NCBI GenBank assembly: GCA_013372965.1
Contig: JABXIR010000161.1
Span: 1 to 16,281 of the forward strand
Reading direction: 5' to 3'
Source of the DNA: Gammaproteobacteria bacterium
GTDB lineage: Bacteria; Pseudomonadota; Gammaproteobacteria; Pseudomonadales; DSM-25080
DNA length: 16,281 bases
This document shows, piece by piece, positions 1 to 7,616 of this stretch. Every line of letters starts with the position of its first letter. The stretch's first letter is position 1. A program made the translations under genes and the position numbers. The notes below the pieces were generated by a model. The model searched no databases, was not told where the DNA came from, and saw only the letters and a program-made list of their open reading frames with translations.

Positions 1-861
1 CCTCATTTACTTTCTCGTTATCGGATTCTTCACTGTTCTCGCGTCATCTCTCAAGAAGAGTCGGTTGCATCGGTTCTGCGAGATCGAAACGATTCGACGA
101 TGTCTCTTGCGCTGGCATTGTTAGCCGAAGGACGGGTTGACGGCGTTGTGTCAGCAGGAAATACCGGCGCGCTTATGGCTCTCGGTGTAAAGCACATCAA
201 ATGCCAGCCGCAGTTGAAGCGTCCTGCGATTTGCGCGCAGCTGCCTCGTCAGGACGGTTGCTTCTTCCTAGCGGATTGTGGTGCCAATATCAGCGTCACA
301 AGTAAACAACTACGTGACTTCGCATTGATGGCGAGTGCATTGGCGACTCATGTCGAAGGAGTTCAGCGGCCTCGTGTTGCCTTGCTTAACGTCGGTACCG
401 AAGAACTAAAAGGAACCTCCGTGGTCAAAAAGGCCGCAGCGCTCATTGAAGCGGATGCTCGACTCAATTTTGTCGGGTTTGTCGAAGGTGATCATCTATT
501 CGATTCAAACGTCGATGTGGTTGTTTGTGATGGCTTCGTTGGCAACGTGGCCCTTAAAACCACGGAGGGGCTCGCGCTACACGTGCGAGACCGAATTCTT
601 CAATCTGTTTCACGCGGCTGGAGACGTTTATTTACGCCATTAACGAAAGCACTGCTTTATCGTGTCGTTAATTGGCTCAATCCTCGACGTTATAACGGCG
701 CGATGCTTCTTGGTTTGGAGCAAGTCGTTGTTAAAAGTCACGGATCCGCTAATACAGAGGCTTTTCTGGCCGCGATTGATTGCGCCCGTCGAGCTGTTGA
801 AGCACAATTACCCGCGTCGATTCGCTCGGTTCTTGAAGAAACAAGCGACATCGGTGAATAA
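1..861 (+). CDS. plsX: Phosphate acyltransferase PlsX, 5' end missing
   Basis: PlsX converts acyl-ACP and phosphate to acyl-phosphate, the first step of the PlsX/PlsY route to phosphatidic acid, acting at the inner face of the cytoplasmic membrane. The reading frame is open from base 1, so about 286 residues are visible; E. coli PlsX has about 356, so roughly 60-70 N-terminal residues lie outside the window. Family motifs that I recognise are SAGNTGALMAL, ALLNVGTEELKG, VCDGFVGNVALKT and a C-terminal KSHGSAN. The ATG at 100 is internal (it lies within the conserved stretch before SAGNTGALM), not the true start. fabD follows after 37 bases, as in the usual plsX-fab cluster (fabH, normally between them, is absent here, as in pseudomonads). 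Identification is firm; only the 5' end is unknown. Confidence 0.95.
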   Translation, partial: PHLLSRYRILHCSRVISQEESVASVLRDRNDSTMSLALALLAEGRVDGVVSAGNTGALMALGVKHIKCQPQLKRPAICAQLPRQDGCFFLADCGANISVTSKQLRDFALMASALATHVEGVQRPRVALLNVGTEELKGTSVVKKAAALIEADARLNFVGFVEGDHLFDSNVDVVVCDGFVGNVALKTTEGLALHVRDRILQSVSRGWRRLFTPLTKALLYRVVNWLNPRRYNGAMLLGLEQVVVKSHGSANTEAFLAAIDCARRAVEAQLPASIRSVLEETSDIGE

Positions 862-883
862 ATTTTTTATTAAACATTAAAGA

Positions 884-897
884 GGTTTTTAAAAACC
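884..897. promoter_or_regulatory. 14-bp perfect palindrome over the fabD ribosome-binding region
   Basis: GGTTTTTAAAAACC is self-complementary and lies directly before the fabD ATG at 899. The best Shine-Dalgarno match, AAGAGG at 880-885, overlaps the left arm and sits 13 bases from the start codon, which is long. In RNA a 5-bp stem with a TTAA loop would pair the GG of the SD and shorten the effective distance. It could equally be an operator or chance in AT-rich DNA. Confidence 0.35.
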
Positions 898-898
898 C

Positions 899-1828
899 AT
901 GACACACGCAGCATTAGCCTTCGTTTTTCCAGGACAAGGCAGTCAGAAAGTTGGCATGTTGGCCGACTTAGCGGAACGTTTTCCGATCGTAAACGAGACC
1001 TTCGCTGAAGCGAGTGAAGTGCTCGGATACGACTTGTGGGAGCTGACCCAATCTGGCCCACAAGAAAAGATTAATCAAACCGAAATCACTCAGCCTTTGT
1101 TACTTACGGCCAGTATCGCCTGTTACCGTGCCTACGAACAGTCAACTGATGTTCGTCCTACGGTTGTGGCAGGCCATAGTTTAGGTGAGTGGTCAGCACT
1201 GGTGGCCGCTGGGGTTGTTGCATTCAAAGATGCCGTGAGACTCGTTGCGAGTCGTGGTGCCTTGATGCAAAAAGCAGTGCCCCAGGGTGAGGGCGGTATG
1301 GCCGCTATCCTCGGCCTAAGTGATGACCAAGTGCGCGAGGTTTGCACGGCAACGGGCGCACATGCGGTGAACTTTAACTGTCCCGGTCAAGTCGTTATCG
1401 CAGGCGATAATGCGTCGGTCGAAGCGGCGATTGCTGCAGCGACGGAAGCCGGTGCGAAGCGTGCAATTGCCCTTGCGGTCAGTGCGCCATTCCATACGCC
1501 GATGATGAAACCAGCTGCAGACGAACTCGCCGCGGAAGTCGGTGAGGTAACTTTTAATACGCCAATGATTCGTGTGATCCATAACGTGACCGTTGCAGAG
1601 GAGTCTAGCCCTGAAGCAATCAAAGCGATTATGTTGGAACAAATCTATTCGCCGGTCCGTTGGACTGAAACTGCGGAACTTTTCGCGTCATCAGGAATCG
1701 AAACGATTATTGAGTGCGGGCCCGGAAAAGTTTTATGTGGTTTGAATAAAAAAGTATCGCGCAGTTTTAACGTCGCTTCACTCGAAGACGTAGCAGGTTT
1801 TGATAAAGCTTTAGGAATGGTGGAATAA
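899..1828 (+). CDS. fabD: Malonyl-CoA:ACP transacylase FabD
   Basis: FabD moves the malonyl group from malonyl-CoA to holo-ACP in the cytoplasm and so supplies the extender unit for fatty acid elongation. The protein has 309 residues, the normal length for the family. It opens with the FPGQGSQ motif (residues 10-16), carries the nucleophile elbow GHSLGE with Ser94, the malonate-binding arginine in ASRG (Arg119), and the catalytic His199 in SAPFHTPMM. A GPGKVL motif is present near the C-terminus. fabG begins two bases after its stop, so the two are co-transcribed. The substrate of fabD is made on the product of acpP two genes downstream. Confidence 0.97.
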   Translation: MTHAALAFVFPGQGSQKVGMLADLAERFPIVNETFAEASEVLGYDLWELTQSGPQEKINQTEITQPLLLTASIACYRAYEQSTDVRPTVVAGHSLGEWSALVAAGVVAFKDAVRLVASRGALMQKAVPQGEGGMAAILGLSDDQVREVCTATGAHAVNFNCPGQVVIAGDNASVEAAIAAATEAGAKRAIALAVSAPFHTPMMKPAADELAAEVGEVTFNTPMIRVIHNVTVAEESSPEAIKAIMLEQIYSPVRWTETAELFASSGIETIIECGPGKVLCGLNKKVSRSFNVASLEDVAGFDKALGMVE

Positions 1829-1830
1829 TT

Positions 1831-2565
1831 ATGGAATCAAGAGTAGCTCTAGTAACAGGTGCCTCTCGCGGAATCGGCAGAGCCATTGCCGATGCATTGG
1901 GTAAGGCAGGCTTTACCGTCATCGGAACAGCGACTTCAGACGGCGGCGCGAGCGCCATCAGCGAGCGTTTTGCTGATTTAGGTTTCAACGGTTGTGGTAT
2001 GAAGCTTAATGTTACGGATGCCGAGCAGGTTGAGCAAACAGTCAAGCAAATTACGGAAGAGTTCGGAGCACCTACCGTGTTGGTTAACAATGCCGGTATT
2101 ACGAAAGACAACATCATGCTTCGTATGAAAGAAGATGAGTGGAACGATGTGATTAATACCAACCTCTCGTCTGTCTATCGTGTGACCAAAGCCTGTTTGC
2201 GCGGTATGACTAAAGCCCGTTGGGGTCGAGTCATTAACATCGGTTCAGTCGTAGGACAAATGGGTAACGTCGGTCAAGCAAATTACTGTGCAACTAAGGC
2301 CGGTGTTGAAGGCTTTACTCGATCACTTGCAAAAGAGCTCGGTAGCCGTGGAGTCACTGCCAATACGGTAGCGCCTGGGTTTATTGCGACCGACATGACG
2401 GACGAATTATCGGAAGATCACAAGGCAATGATGTTGTCTAACGTGCCGGCGGGTCGTCTGGGTAAACCTGAAGAAATCGCATCGGTTGTGGCGTTTTTAG
2501 CATCTGAAGGTGCCTCTTACGTTACCGGTGAAACGATTCATGTAAACGGCGGCATGTACATGTAA
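1831..2565 (+). CDS. fabG: 3-oxoacyl-ACP reductase FabG
   Basis: FabG reduces beta-ketoacyl-ACP with NADPH, the first reductive step of each elongation cycle. The protein is a 244-residue classical short-chain dehydrogenase: nucleotide-binding TGASRGIG at 9-16, NNAG at 86-89, and the catalytic tetrad Asn111, Ser139, Tyr152 and Lys156 (SVVG...YCATK). It ends with the FabG-typical VNGGMYM. The start codon lies two bases after the fabD stop, with purine-rich sequence (AGGAATGG) inside the end of fabD serving as the ribosome site. Position between fabD and acpP separates it from the many other SDR enzymes, so the FabG assignment is strong. Confidence 0.97.
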   Translation: MESRVALVTGASRGIGRAIADALGKAGFTVIGTATSDGGASAISERFADLGFNGCGMKLNVTDAEQVEQTVKQITEEFGAPTVLVNNAGITKDNIMLRMKEDEWNDVINTNLSSVYRVTKACLRGMTKARWGRVINIGSVVGQMGNVGQANYCATKAGVEGFTRSLAKELGSRGVTANTVAPGFIATDMTDELSEDHKAMMLSNVPAGRLGKPEEIASVVAFLASEGASYVTGETIHVNGGMYM

Positions 2566-2572
2566 GGTGCGC

Positions 2573-2593
2573 TCAGTCACGAATAGTGATTGA
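2573..2593 (+). other. Hairpin just after fabG
   Basis: TCAGTCAC (2573-2580) can pair with GTGATTGA (2586-2593) around a 5-base loop, giving 8 base pairs with one G-U wobble in RNA. It starts 7 bases after the fabG stop. No run of T follows, so it is not a typical intrinsic terminator; mRNA 3' protection or a processing site between fabG and acpP is possible. Function is inferred from position only. Confidence 0.45.
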
Positions 2594-2649
2594 TAGAACT
2601 GGAAAGTCACGCAACACACGTGTAAGATTTCGTCCAAAATAAATTGAGA

Positions 2650-2665
2650 GTGTGCAATCGCACAC
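2650..2665. promoter_or_regulatory. Perfect inverted repeat upstream of acpP, candidate operator or leader hairpin
   Basis: GTGTGCAATCGCACAC is a perfect 6-bp inverted repeat with a 4-base centre, ending 35 bases before the acpP start. The fabG-acpP gap (2566-2700, 135 bases) is the only long gap within the fab genes and is where an extra acpP promoter would be expected. I found no -35/-10 pair with good spacing: TTAAAT at 2673-2678 is a weak -10 candidate without a proper -35. The repeat does not look like the E. coli FabR or FadR sites that I remember. Confidence 0.4.
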
Positions 2666-2700
2666 GCGAACGTTAAATATCTATCGGAGTTGATGGAATT

Positions 2701-2940
2701 ATGAGCAGCATCGTTGAACGCGTTGTAAAAATCGTTGCAGAGCAACTAAATGTTAAAGAAGAAGAAGTGACTATTGATGCGTCTTTCGTTGAAGACCTTG
2801 GCGCAGACTCACTAGACACTGTAGAGCTTGTAATGGCTCTTGAAGAGGAATTCGACACTGAAATTCCTGACGAGGAAGCTGAGAAAATTACAACTGTCCA
2901 GCTTGCAGTTGATTACATCAACGCAAACCTCGAAGACTAA
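2701..2940 (+). CDS. acpP: Acyl carrier protein AcpP
   Basis: AcpP is the small acidic carrier that holds growing acyl chains as thioesters on a 4'-phosphopantetheine arm. The protein has 79 residues, is strongly acidic, and has the GADSLDTVEL motif with Ser37 as the attachment site; the following helix (VELVMALEEEFD) is the surface that partner enzymes recognise. GGAG at 2686-2689 is the ribosome site, 11 bases before the ATG. It is flanked by hairpins upstream and by a terminator downstream, which would allow acpP to be expressed far above its neighbours, as is usual for this abundant protein. Confidence 0.98.
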   Translation: MSSIVERVVKIVAEQLNVKEEEVTIDASFVEDLGADSLDTVELVMALEEEFDTEIPDEEAEKITTVQLAVDYINANLED

Positions 2941-2964
2941 TCCAAGTTCGGTTTAGTCTCGAAG

Positions 2965-3003
2965 AAAAGGCCGCACCTAATTTTATTAAGTGCGGTTTTT
3001 TTT
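2965..3003 (+). terminator. Intrinsic terminator between acpP and fabF
   Basis: CCGCAC (2971-2976) pairs with GTGCGG (2990-2995), with a further TAA/TTA pairing inside the loop after one mismatch, followed by eight T residues (2996-3003). It starts shortly after the acpP stop and ends 23 bases before fabF. Because there is little room for a promoter after it, fabF and the genes beyond probably depend on read-through, so this would act as a partial terminator that lowers the downstream level relative to acpP. Confidence 0.85.
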
Positions 3004-3026
3004 GGCTTAAAATTTAAGGAATTGAA

Positions 3027-4271
3027 ATGACAAAACGACGCGTGGTAGTGACAGGCATTGGCGCGATAACTCCGTTAGCAACGAATGCCTCTGCGACATG
3101 GAAGGGTTTACTAGAGGGTCGAAGCGGCATCCGAGAGTTAACGTCCTTTGACACTTCCGCGTTCAGTACGCGTTTTGGTGGAAGTATCCCTGACTTTGAT
3201 CATAGCCCTTACATTTCTTCCAAAGAAGCCAAGTTTCAAGATTTATTTATTCAGTACGGAATGGCTGCCGGTATTCAGGCGGTTGATGATTCCGGAATTG
3301 ATTTCTCAACGACTGATCCAACTCGCTGTGGCGCTGCAATTGGTTCAGGCATTGGTGGTATTTCGAGTATTGAGGCGGCGAAATCAGTTATTGATGAGCG
3401 TGGGCCCCGTCGAATGAGCCCTTTCTTTGTACCGGGTTCGATTATCAACATGATTGCTGGCAATTTGGCAATGAAGTATTGCTTAAAAGGCCCTAACGTC
3501 TCTGTGGTAACCGCCTGTACTACGGGCACGCATAATATCGGAATGGCGGCTAGAACCATTCAGTATGGCGATGCCGATGTAATGTTAGCCGGCGGTGCTG
3601 AGATGGCCACAACTCACGTCGGTCTCGGCGGATTCGCAGCAGCGCGAGCGTTGTCGACGCGAAACGATGACCCTACAGCGGCGAGTCGTCCTTGGGATCG
3701 TGATCGTGATGGTTTTGTTCTCTCCGATGGCGCAGGGGTTGTTGTTCTTGAAGAATTGGATCATGCGCGGCAACGCGGTGCTAAAATCTATGCCGAACTC
3801 GTCGGTTTCGGTATGAGCGATGATGCATATCACATGACCTCTCCACCGGCAGATGGCGAAGGTGCTGCTCGATCGATGCTCAATGCGCTGAATGACGCGC
3901 GACTTGATCCATCGACCGTTGACTACATAAACGCTCACGGTACTTCAACCAAGGCTGGCGATCTAGCGGAGGCGATGGCGGTCAAGGCGGTCCTGAAAAG
4001 CCACGCAGAGAATGCCGCGGTCAGTTCGACTAAGTCAATGATTGGTCACTTGCTCGGAGCAGCAGGAGCGGTTGAGGCGATATTCTCGGTCTTGGCGATT
4101 CGAGATCAAGTTGCACCACCGACGATTAATCTACAGTCTACCGACGTCGATTTGGGGCTGAATTTCGTTCCGAATCATGCACAAGCTCGTCCTATCGAAG
4201 TGGCTATGTCGAACTCATTTGGCTTCGGTGGTACCAACGGTACACTTGTGTTTAAACGCTTCGATGACTAA
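3027..4271 (+). CDS. fabF: 3-oxoacyl-ACP synthase II (KAS II) FabF
   Basis: FabF condenses acyl-ACP with malonyl-ACP to extend the chain by two carbons. The protein has 414 residues, typical of KAS II. The Cys-His-His triad is visible: Cys164 in VTACTTGTHN, His304 in NAHGTST and His341 in SMIGHLLGAAGA. The C-terminal SNSFGFGGTNG loop contains the gating phenylalanine (Phe400). AAGGA at 3016-3020 is a good ribosome site. The two-histidine type of active site separates it from FabH. The last 8 bases overlap the start of pabC, indicating translational coupling. FabF rather than FabB is supported by position after acpP and by sequence length. Confidence 0.97.
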   Translation: MTKRRVVVTGIGAITPLATNASATWKGLLEGRSGIRELTSFDTSAFSTRFGGSIPDFDHSPYISSKEAKFQDLFIQYGMAAGIQAVDDSGIDFSTTDPTRCGAAIGSGIGGISSIEAAKSVIDERGPRRMSPFFVPGSIINMIAGNLAMKYCLKGPNVSVVTACTTGTHNIGMAARTIQYGDADVMLAGGAEMATTHVGLGGFAAARALSTRNDDPTAASRPWDRDRDGFVLSDGAGVVVLEELDHARQRGAKIYAELVGFGMSDDAYHMTSPPADGEGAARSMLNALNDARLDPSTVDYINAHGTSTKAGDLAEAMAVKAVLKSHAENAAVSSTKSMIGHLLGAAGAVEAIFSVLAIRDQVAPPTINLQSTDVDLGLNFVPNHAQARPIEVAMSNSFGFGGTNGTLVFKRFDD

Positions 4272-5040
4272 GCGATTTTGGGTCAACGGCGAAGAAGATG
4301 CGGCCATTTCGCCGGATAATCGCTTACTGAGGTACGGTGACGGGGTCTTCGAAACGATTCGTGTCAGTAAGGGGCGCGTTCCATTAGCTCAATACCATCA
4401 AAAGCGCCTGAATGAGGCGTGTAAGCGGTTAAATTTGCGTGCATTTGATTTAGCAGCGACGCTTAATCAACTCGGTCTCGTCGAAACGGGTATGCTTAGG
4501 GTGGCTGTGTTCGCAGCAGGTTCGCAGGCGGGCGGTTATGCGCGGGGTATTTCCTCGGCCGAGTTCATGGCTTGGTTTGAGCCTACTAGTTTCGGAGAAA
4601 ATCCCTCGGTTGCCCTCAATACGGTCCAAAAAGATTACGATCGCTCGCTAGCGGGGTTAAAGTCAGCTTCCGCGTTGTCTTATGTTCTTTCGTCTCAGAT
4701 CGGTGGTCAACTCGCCTGTTTTGTCGATACCACTGGGTGTATTATCGAAACACAACGGGGCAATTTATTGTTTGAGCGAGAAGGACGTTTGTACACACCC
4801 AACTTAAATGGTGGCGGTGTACGAGGAGTCATGCTCGCGGCGATGAAGCAACCCCTCGAGCAAAGGGGGATCGATATGATTGAGGATTCTATCTATCTAG
4901 AACATGTGTGCGATTTTGATGCTGTATGGGAAGTTAATGCGCTTCGCGGCATCAGTCGCGTTCACTGCATCGATCGCCTGACGTTCCCAGAAGGTCAGCT
5001 CCCGTTGGATGAGATCGTTGAGGATTTATATCGATGTTAA
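4264..5040 (+). CDS. pabC: Aminodeoxychorismate lyase PabC
   Basis: PabC splits 4-amino-4-deoxychorismate into p-aminobenzoate and pyruvate for folate synthesis. It is a fold-type IV PLP enzyme. I chose the ATG at 4264, which overlaps the fabF stop by 8 bases and gives 258 residues (E. coli PabC has 269); an ATG at 4177 in the same frame would add 29 residues lying inside fabF that match no family member. Visible motifs are RYGDGVFET (23-31), the PLP lysine Lys133 in LAGLKSAS, and Glu162 with Asn167 in ETQRGNLL. Related D-amino acid or branched-chain transaminases share the fold, but the fabF-pabC-mltG order argues for PabC. Its stop overlaps mltG by 7 bases. Confidence 0.93.
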   Translation: MTKRFWVNGEEDAAISPDNRLLRYGDGVFETIRVSKGRVPLAQYHQKRLNEACKRLNLRAFDLAATLNQLGLVETGMLRVAVFAAGSQAGGYARGISSAEFMAWFEPTSFGENPSVALNTVQKDYDRSLAGLKSASALSYVLSSQIGGQLACFVDTTGCIIETQRGNLLFEREGRLYTPNLNGGGVRGVMLAAMKQPLEQRGIDMIEDSIYLEHVCDFDAVWEVNALRGISRVHCIDRLTFPEGQLPLDEIVEDLYRC

Positions 5041-6038
5041 AACGCGCGATAGCGGTGGTGATAGTCGTTTGTTTGGTCACATTCGCGGGTACCCTTGCCG
5101 TTCATATGAACTGGTCTCAGCGGTGGAACGAATCGTCCCTTGCGAACGCTCACGAGCTAGTGGTGCCTCGCGGTGCATCGACGAATCAGGTACTAATACA
5201 ACTTTCACAACTGGGCTTGATTCCAGATTCGCGTTGGTATCGAAAATGGCGGACGATACTTGGGCTGCAACAGGCAAAGGCGGGTGAATACGTCTTTCCA
5301 GCGGGTTCTACGACTGCTCAAATCTGGTCCATGCTCGCCAATGGCGAAGTTAAGCAGTATTCGGTCACACTGGTCGAAGGAACCAACGTCTACGATGTAT
5401 TGGCGCAATTACGCGGGTTGGAATTCCTTGAATACGATATTGAGTCAACGACACCTCAAGCGCTCGCAGATGAGCTCGGTTTCAGGGTATCGTCGGCAGA
5501 GGGACGATTCGCCGCCGAAACTTTCTATGTCACGCGTGGCACGAAAGCGTCTGATTTATTGTTGGACGCCAATCGAGAATTGCAGTCATGGCTGGACGAA
5601 TTAGATACCGCCGCCTTAGAGGGTCTTCCTTTGAACACGCTTGACGAGGTATTGATTCTCGCTTCAATCGTGGAAAAGGAAACGGCGTTGGTCAGTGAGC
5701 GTCCGGTCATAGCAAGTGTATTTATTCAGCGGCTTCGATTAGGGATGCGTTTACAAACGGACCCTACGGTTATTTACGGTTTACTACCCGATTTCAATGG
5801 CAACATTACTCGACGCGATTTGAGATCACACACGCCATGGAATACCTACGTCATCAGGGGATTACCGCCAACGCCGATTGCGTTAGTGTCTCGTGATGCG
5901 CTTCGTGCTGTGATGGTGCACGAGCCAACTGAGTACTTATATTTCGTTGCAAAGGGCGACGGATCTCATTACTTTAGTGAAACACTCGAAGAACATAATC
6001 GAGCGGTTCGCCGCTATCAATTAGGACAAGACAATTAA
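5034..6038 (+). CDS. mltG: Endolytic murein transglycosylase MltG (YceG)
   Basis: MltG cuts nascent peptidoglycan strands within the chain and is thought to set glycan length. The protein has 334 residues: a short cytoplasmic start, one transmembrane helix at about 4-24 (rich in V, I, A and L), a LysM-like region around 40-110, and the YceG catalytic domain. The catalytic glutamate lies in LASIVEKETA (209-218); MRLQTDPTVIYG (238-249) and the NTYVIRGLPP segment (270-279) are family signatures, and YLYFVAKGDGSHYF lies near the end. The N-terminal helix predicts a periplasmic catalytic domain anchored in the inner membrane. Its start overlaps the end of pabC by 7 bases, and its stop shares one base with the tmk start. 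Confidence 0.95.
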   Translation: MLKRAIAVVIVVCLVTFAGTLAVHMNWSQRWNESSLANAHELVVPRGASTNQVLIQLSQLGLIPDSRWYRKWRTILGLQQAKAGEYVFPAGSTTAQIWSMLANGEVKQYSVTLVEGTNVYDVLAQLRGLEFLEYDIESTTPQALADELGFRVSSAEGRFAAETFYVTRGTKASDLLLDANRELQSWLDELDTAALEGLPLNTLDEVLILASIVEKETALVSERPVIASVFIQRLRLGMRLQTDPTVIYGLLPDFNGNITRRDLRSHTPWNTYVIRGLPPTPIALVSRDALRAVMVHEPTEYLYFVAKGDGSHYFSETLEEHNRAVRRYQLGQDN

Positions 6039-6661
6039 TGACAGGCATGTTTATTACCGTCGAAGGTGGCGAAGGTGCAGGAAAATCAACGAACATCGCG
6101 GCGGCTAAAGCCTGGTTTGAGTCTCGTGGCTACCAAGTGACGCTGACACGGGAACCCGGTGGGACCCCCTTGTCCGAGCAGATTCGCAGCCTAGTACTCG
6201 CCGAGCATTCTGAAACGGTAGCGCCGATTACCGAGCTACTGTTAATGTTTGCTTCTCGATCTCAACATCTTGCTGAAGTCATTCAACCCGCGCTGGAGCG
6301 TGGCGACGTCGTTATTTGCGATCGCTTTACCGACGCGACATACGCTTATCAAGGCTACGGTCGAGGGATGTCCAAGAGCGATATTGCGGTTCTCGAGCAG
6401 CTGGTTCAGGGGGATCTTCGTCCCGACCTAACGATTGTCTTCGATATCGATCCAAAAGTTGGTATGCAACGAGCCGGCGCGCGCGGGTCGCTTGATCGAA
6501 TCGAAAAAGAACAGTACGCATTTTTTGAGCGAGTTCGCACGGGTTACTTAGAGCTCGCTGCGAGTGCTCCTCAACGATATCAGGTGATCGATGCTGAACA
6601 GTCGATCGAAAACGTAGAGCTACAGCTAACCCGTGCGCTAAGCACGTTTCTTGACCGATGA
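6038..6661 (+). CDS. tmk: Thymidylate kinase Tmk
   Basis: Tmk phosphorylates dTMP to dTDP, an essential step toward dTTP. The protein has 207 residues. The P-loop GGEGAGKST spans 10-18, TREPGGTP 37-44 contacts the nucleotide, DRF is at 95-97 with AYQG at 103-106, and the LID segment RAGARGSLDRIE near 145-156 carries arginines, as in the E. coli-type enzymes. The ATG at 6038 overlaps the mltG stop in a TAATGA arrangement; a second ATG three codons later is possible. Its end overlaps holB in an ATGA junction, so dTTP supply and the replication clamp loader are translated together. Confidence 0.97.
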   Translation: MTGMFITVEGGEGAGKSTNIAAAKAWFESRGYQVTLTREPGGTPLSEQIRSLVLAEHSETVAPITELLLMFASRSQHLAEVIQPALERGDVVICDRFTDATYAYQGYGRGMSKSDIAVLEQLVQGDLRPDLTIVFDIDPKVGMQRAGARGSLDRIEKEQYAFFERVRTGYLELAASAPQRYQVIDAEQSIENVELQLTRALSTFLDR

Positions 6662-7587
6662 CTCCGTTTGATCAATTACCGTGGATTGTTGAAAGTGTTA
6701 ATGAAGTTAAGTCAACGCTAGCACGCGGCCGATTAGGACATGCTGTCCTTGCGACGGGCACCGCAGGTATCGGTCTTGATCAGTTAGGTCCAATGCTCGC
6801 CAAAACCATTTTATGTGAGCAGGCGTCGAATAGCTCAGAGCGCTGCAGCTGTCGCTCTTGCGTGCTGCTAGCCGCTGGTAATCATCCTGATTTCTTGACG
6901 GTATCACGAGAAGCAGACGCGGGTGTGATCAAGATCAAGCAGGTACGTGAGTTAATCGACTTTCTTCAAATCACCTCCCATTATGGCAAGCGTGTCGTCG
7001 TGGTCAACGAAGCCGACACGCTGAACTTGAACGGCGCAAACGCACTACTAAAAACGTTGGAAGAACCGGTCAATAATGCATTTCTAATCTTGCTTACCGA
7101 ACAGCCGCAGCGTCTTTTACCAACGATTCAGAGTCGCTGTCAGAGATTGGTGGTCAGAAGCCCATCCCGCCAGGAGAGCGACGCACTTTTCTTGGCGCAG
7201 GGCGAGGCTGATCTCAACGAATATATTCGTGGGCGTTACTCTGACCGGCCAATTCAGTTATTGCAGTGGATCGAAGACGGTAGTGTCGATCGGCTTAAGC
7301 AGTGGATCAATGTTTTGGCCGTAGAGGCTCGAGCGAATATTGATGTATTGAAGTCGGCGGCAACCTTCGCCAAAGTTGATCCGAAGCAACTCGTAAACTG
7401 GTGGGTTGATTATGTCACTTGGCTCGCATCTCAAGATCGACCGAACAACGCCATTGGGGTTCACGAGTTCTATCAGCTCTTATTAGCTGAGAAACATCGT
7501 ATCGTTTCGGGATCTAATCCCAACTTCCAGCTCGTGCTAGAGCACATGCTTGCAAATTGGTATAAGATGGTAAAAATTCGATCCTAA
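6658..7587 (+). CDS. holB: DNA polymerase III delta prime subunit HolB
   Basis: HolB is the stator of the clamp loader that places the beta clamp on DNA. The protein has 309 residues (E. coli 334). The AAA+ fold is visible but the P-loop region reads GTAGIGL (34-40), without the lysine, as expected for the non-hydrolysing delta prime. A cysteine cluster at Cys53, Cys63, Cys65 and Cys68 corresponds to the zinc module, although the spacing is one residue shorter than the usual CxxCxxC. NGANALLKTLEEP and the SRC motif in TIQSRCQRL are conserved. It starts within the tmk stop (ATGA) and pilZ follows after 29 bases. Confidence 0.95.
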   Translation: MTPFDQLPWIVESVNEVKSTLARGRLGHAVLATGTAGIGLDQLGPMLAKTILCEQASNSSERCSCRSCVLLAAGNHPDFLTVSREADAGVIKIKQVRELIDFLQITSHYGKRVVVVNEADTLNLNGANALLKTLEEPVNNAFLILLTEQPQRLLPTIQSRCQRLVVRSPSRQESDALFLAQGEADLNEYIRGRYSDRPIQLLQWIEDGSVDRLKQWINVLAVEARANIDVLKSAATFAKVDPKQLVNWWVDYVTWLASQDRPNNAIGVHEFYQLLLAEKHRIVSGSNPNFQLVLEHMLANWYKMVKIRS

Positions 7588-7616
7588 GATCTTAAGTGTG
7601 AAATTTCGGAGCTAAA

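Noticed and set aside
100..861. Start of plsX at the ATG at 100
   Set aside because: The frame is open to base 1 and the ATG falls inside a conserved stretch, so this is an internal methionine of a gene cut by the window edge.
1316..2162. Antisense open frames across fabD and fabG
   Set aside because: They overlap strongly conserved enzymes on the other strand and show no plausible protein features.
2590..2678. Sigma-70 promoter for acpP
   Set aside because: Candidate boxes (TTGATA 2590-2595, TTGAGA 2644-2649, TTAAAT 2673-2678) have spacers of 23 bases or more in every pairing, so no specific promoter was called.
3585..3938. 117-codon open frame antisense to fabF
   Set aside because: The encoded sequence has no recognisable family and mirrors the codon pattern of fabF; no ribosome site or promoter supports it.
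4177..4263. 29-residue N-terminal extension of PabC
   Set aside because: It lies inside fabF, is not family-like, and the ATG at 4264 overlapping the fabF stop gives normal length.
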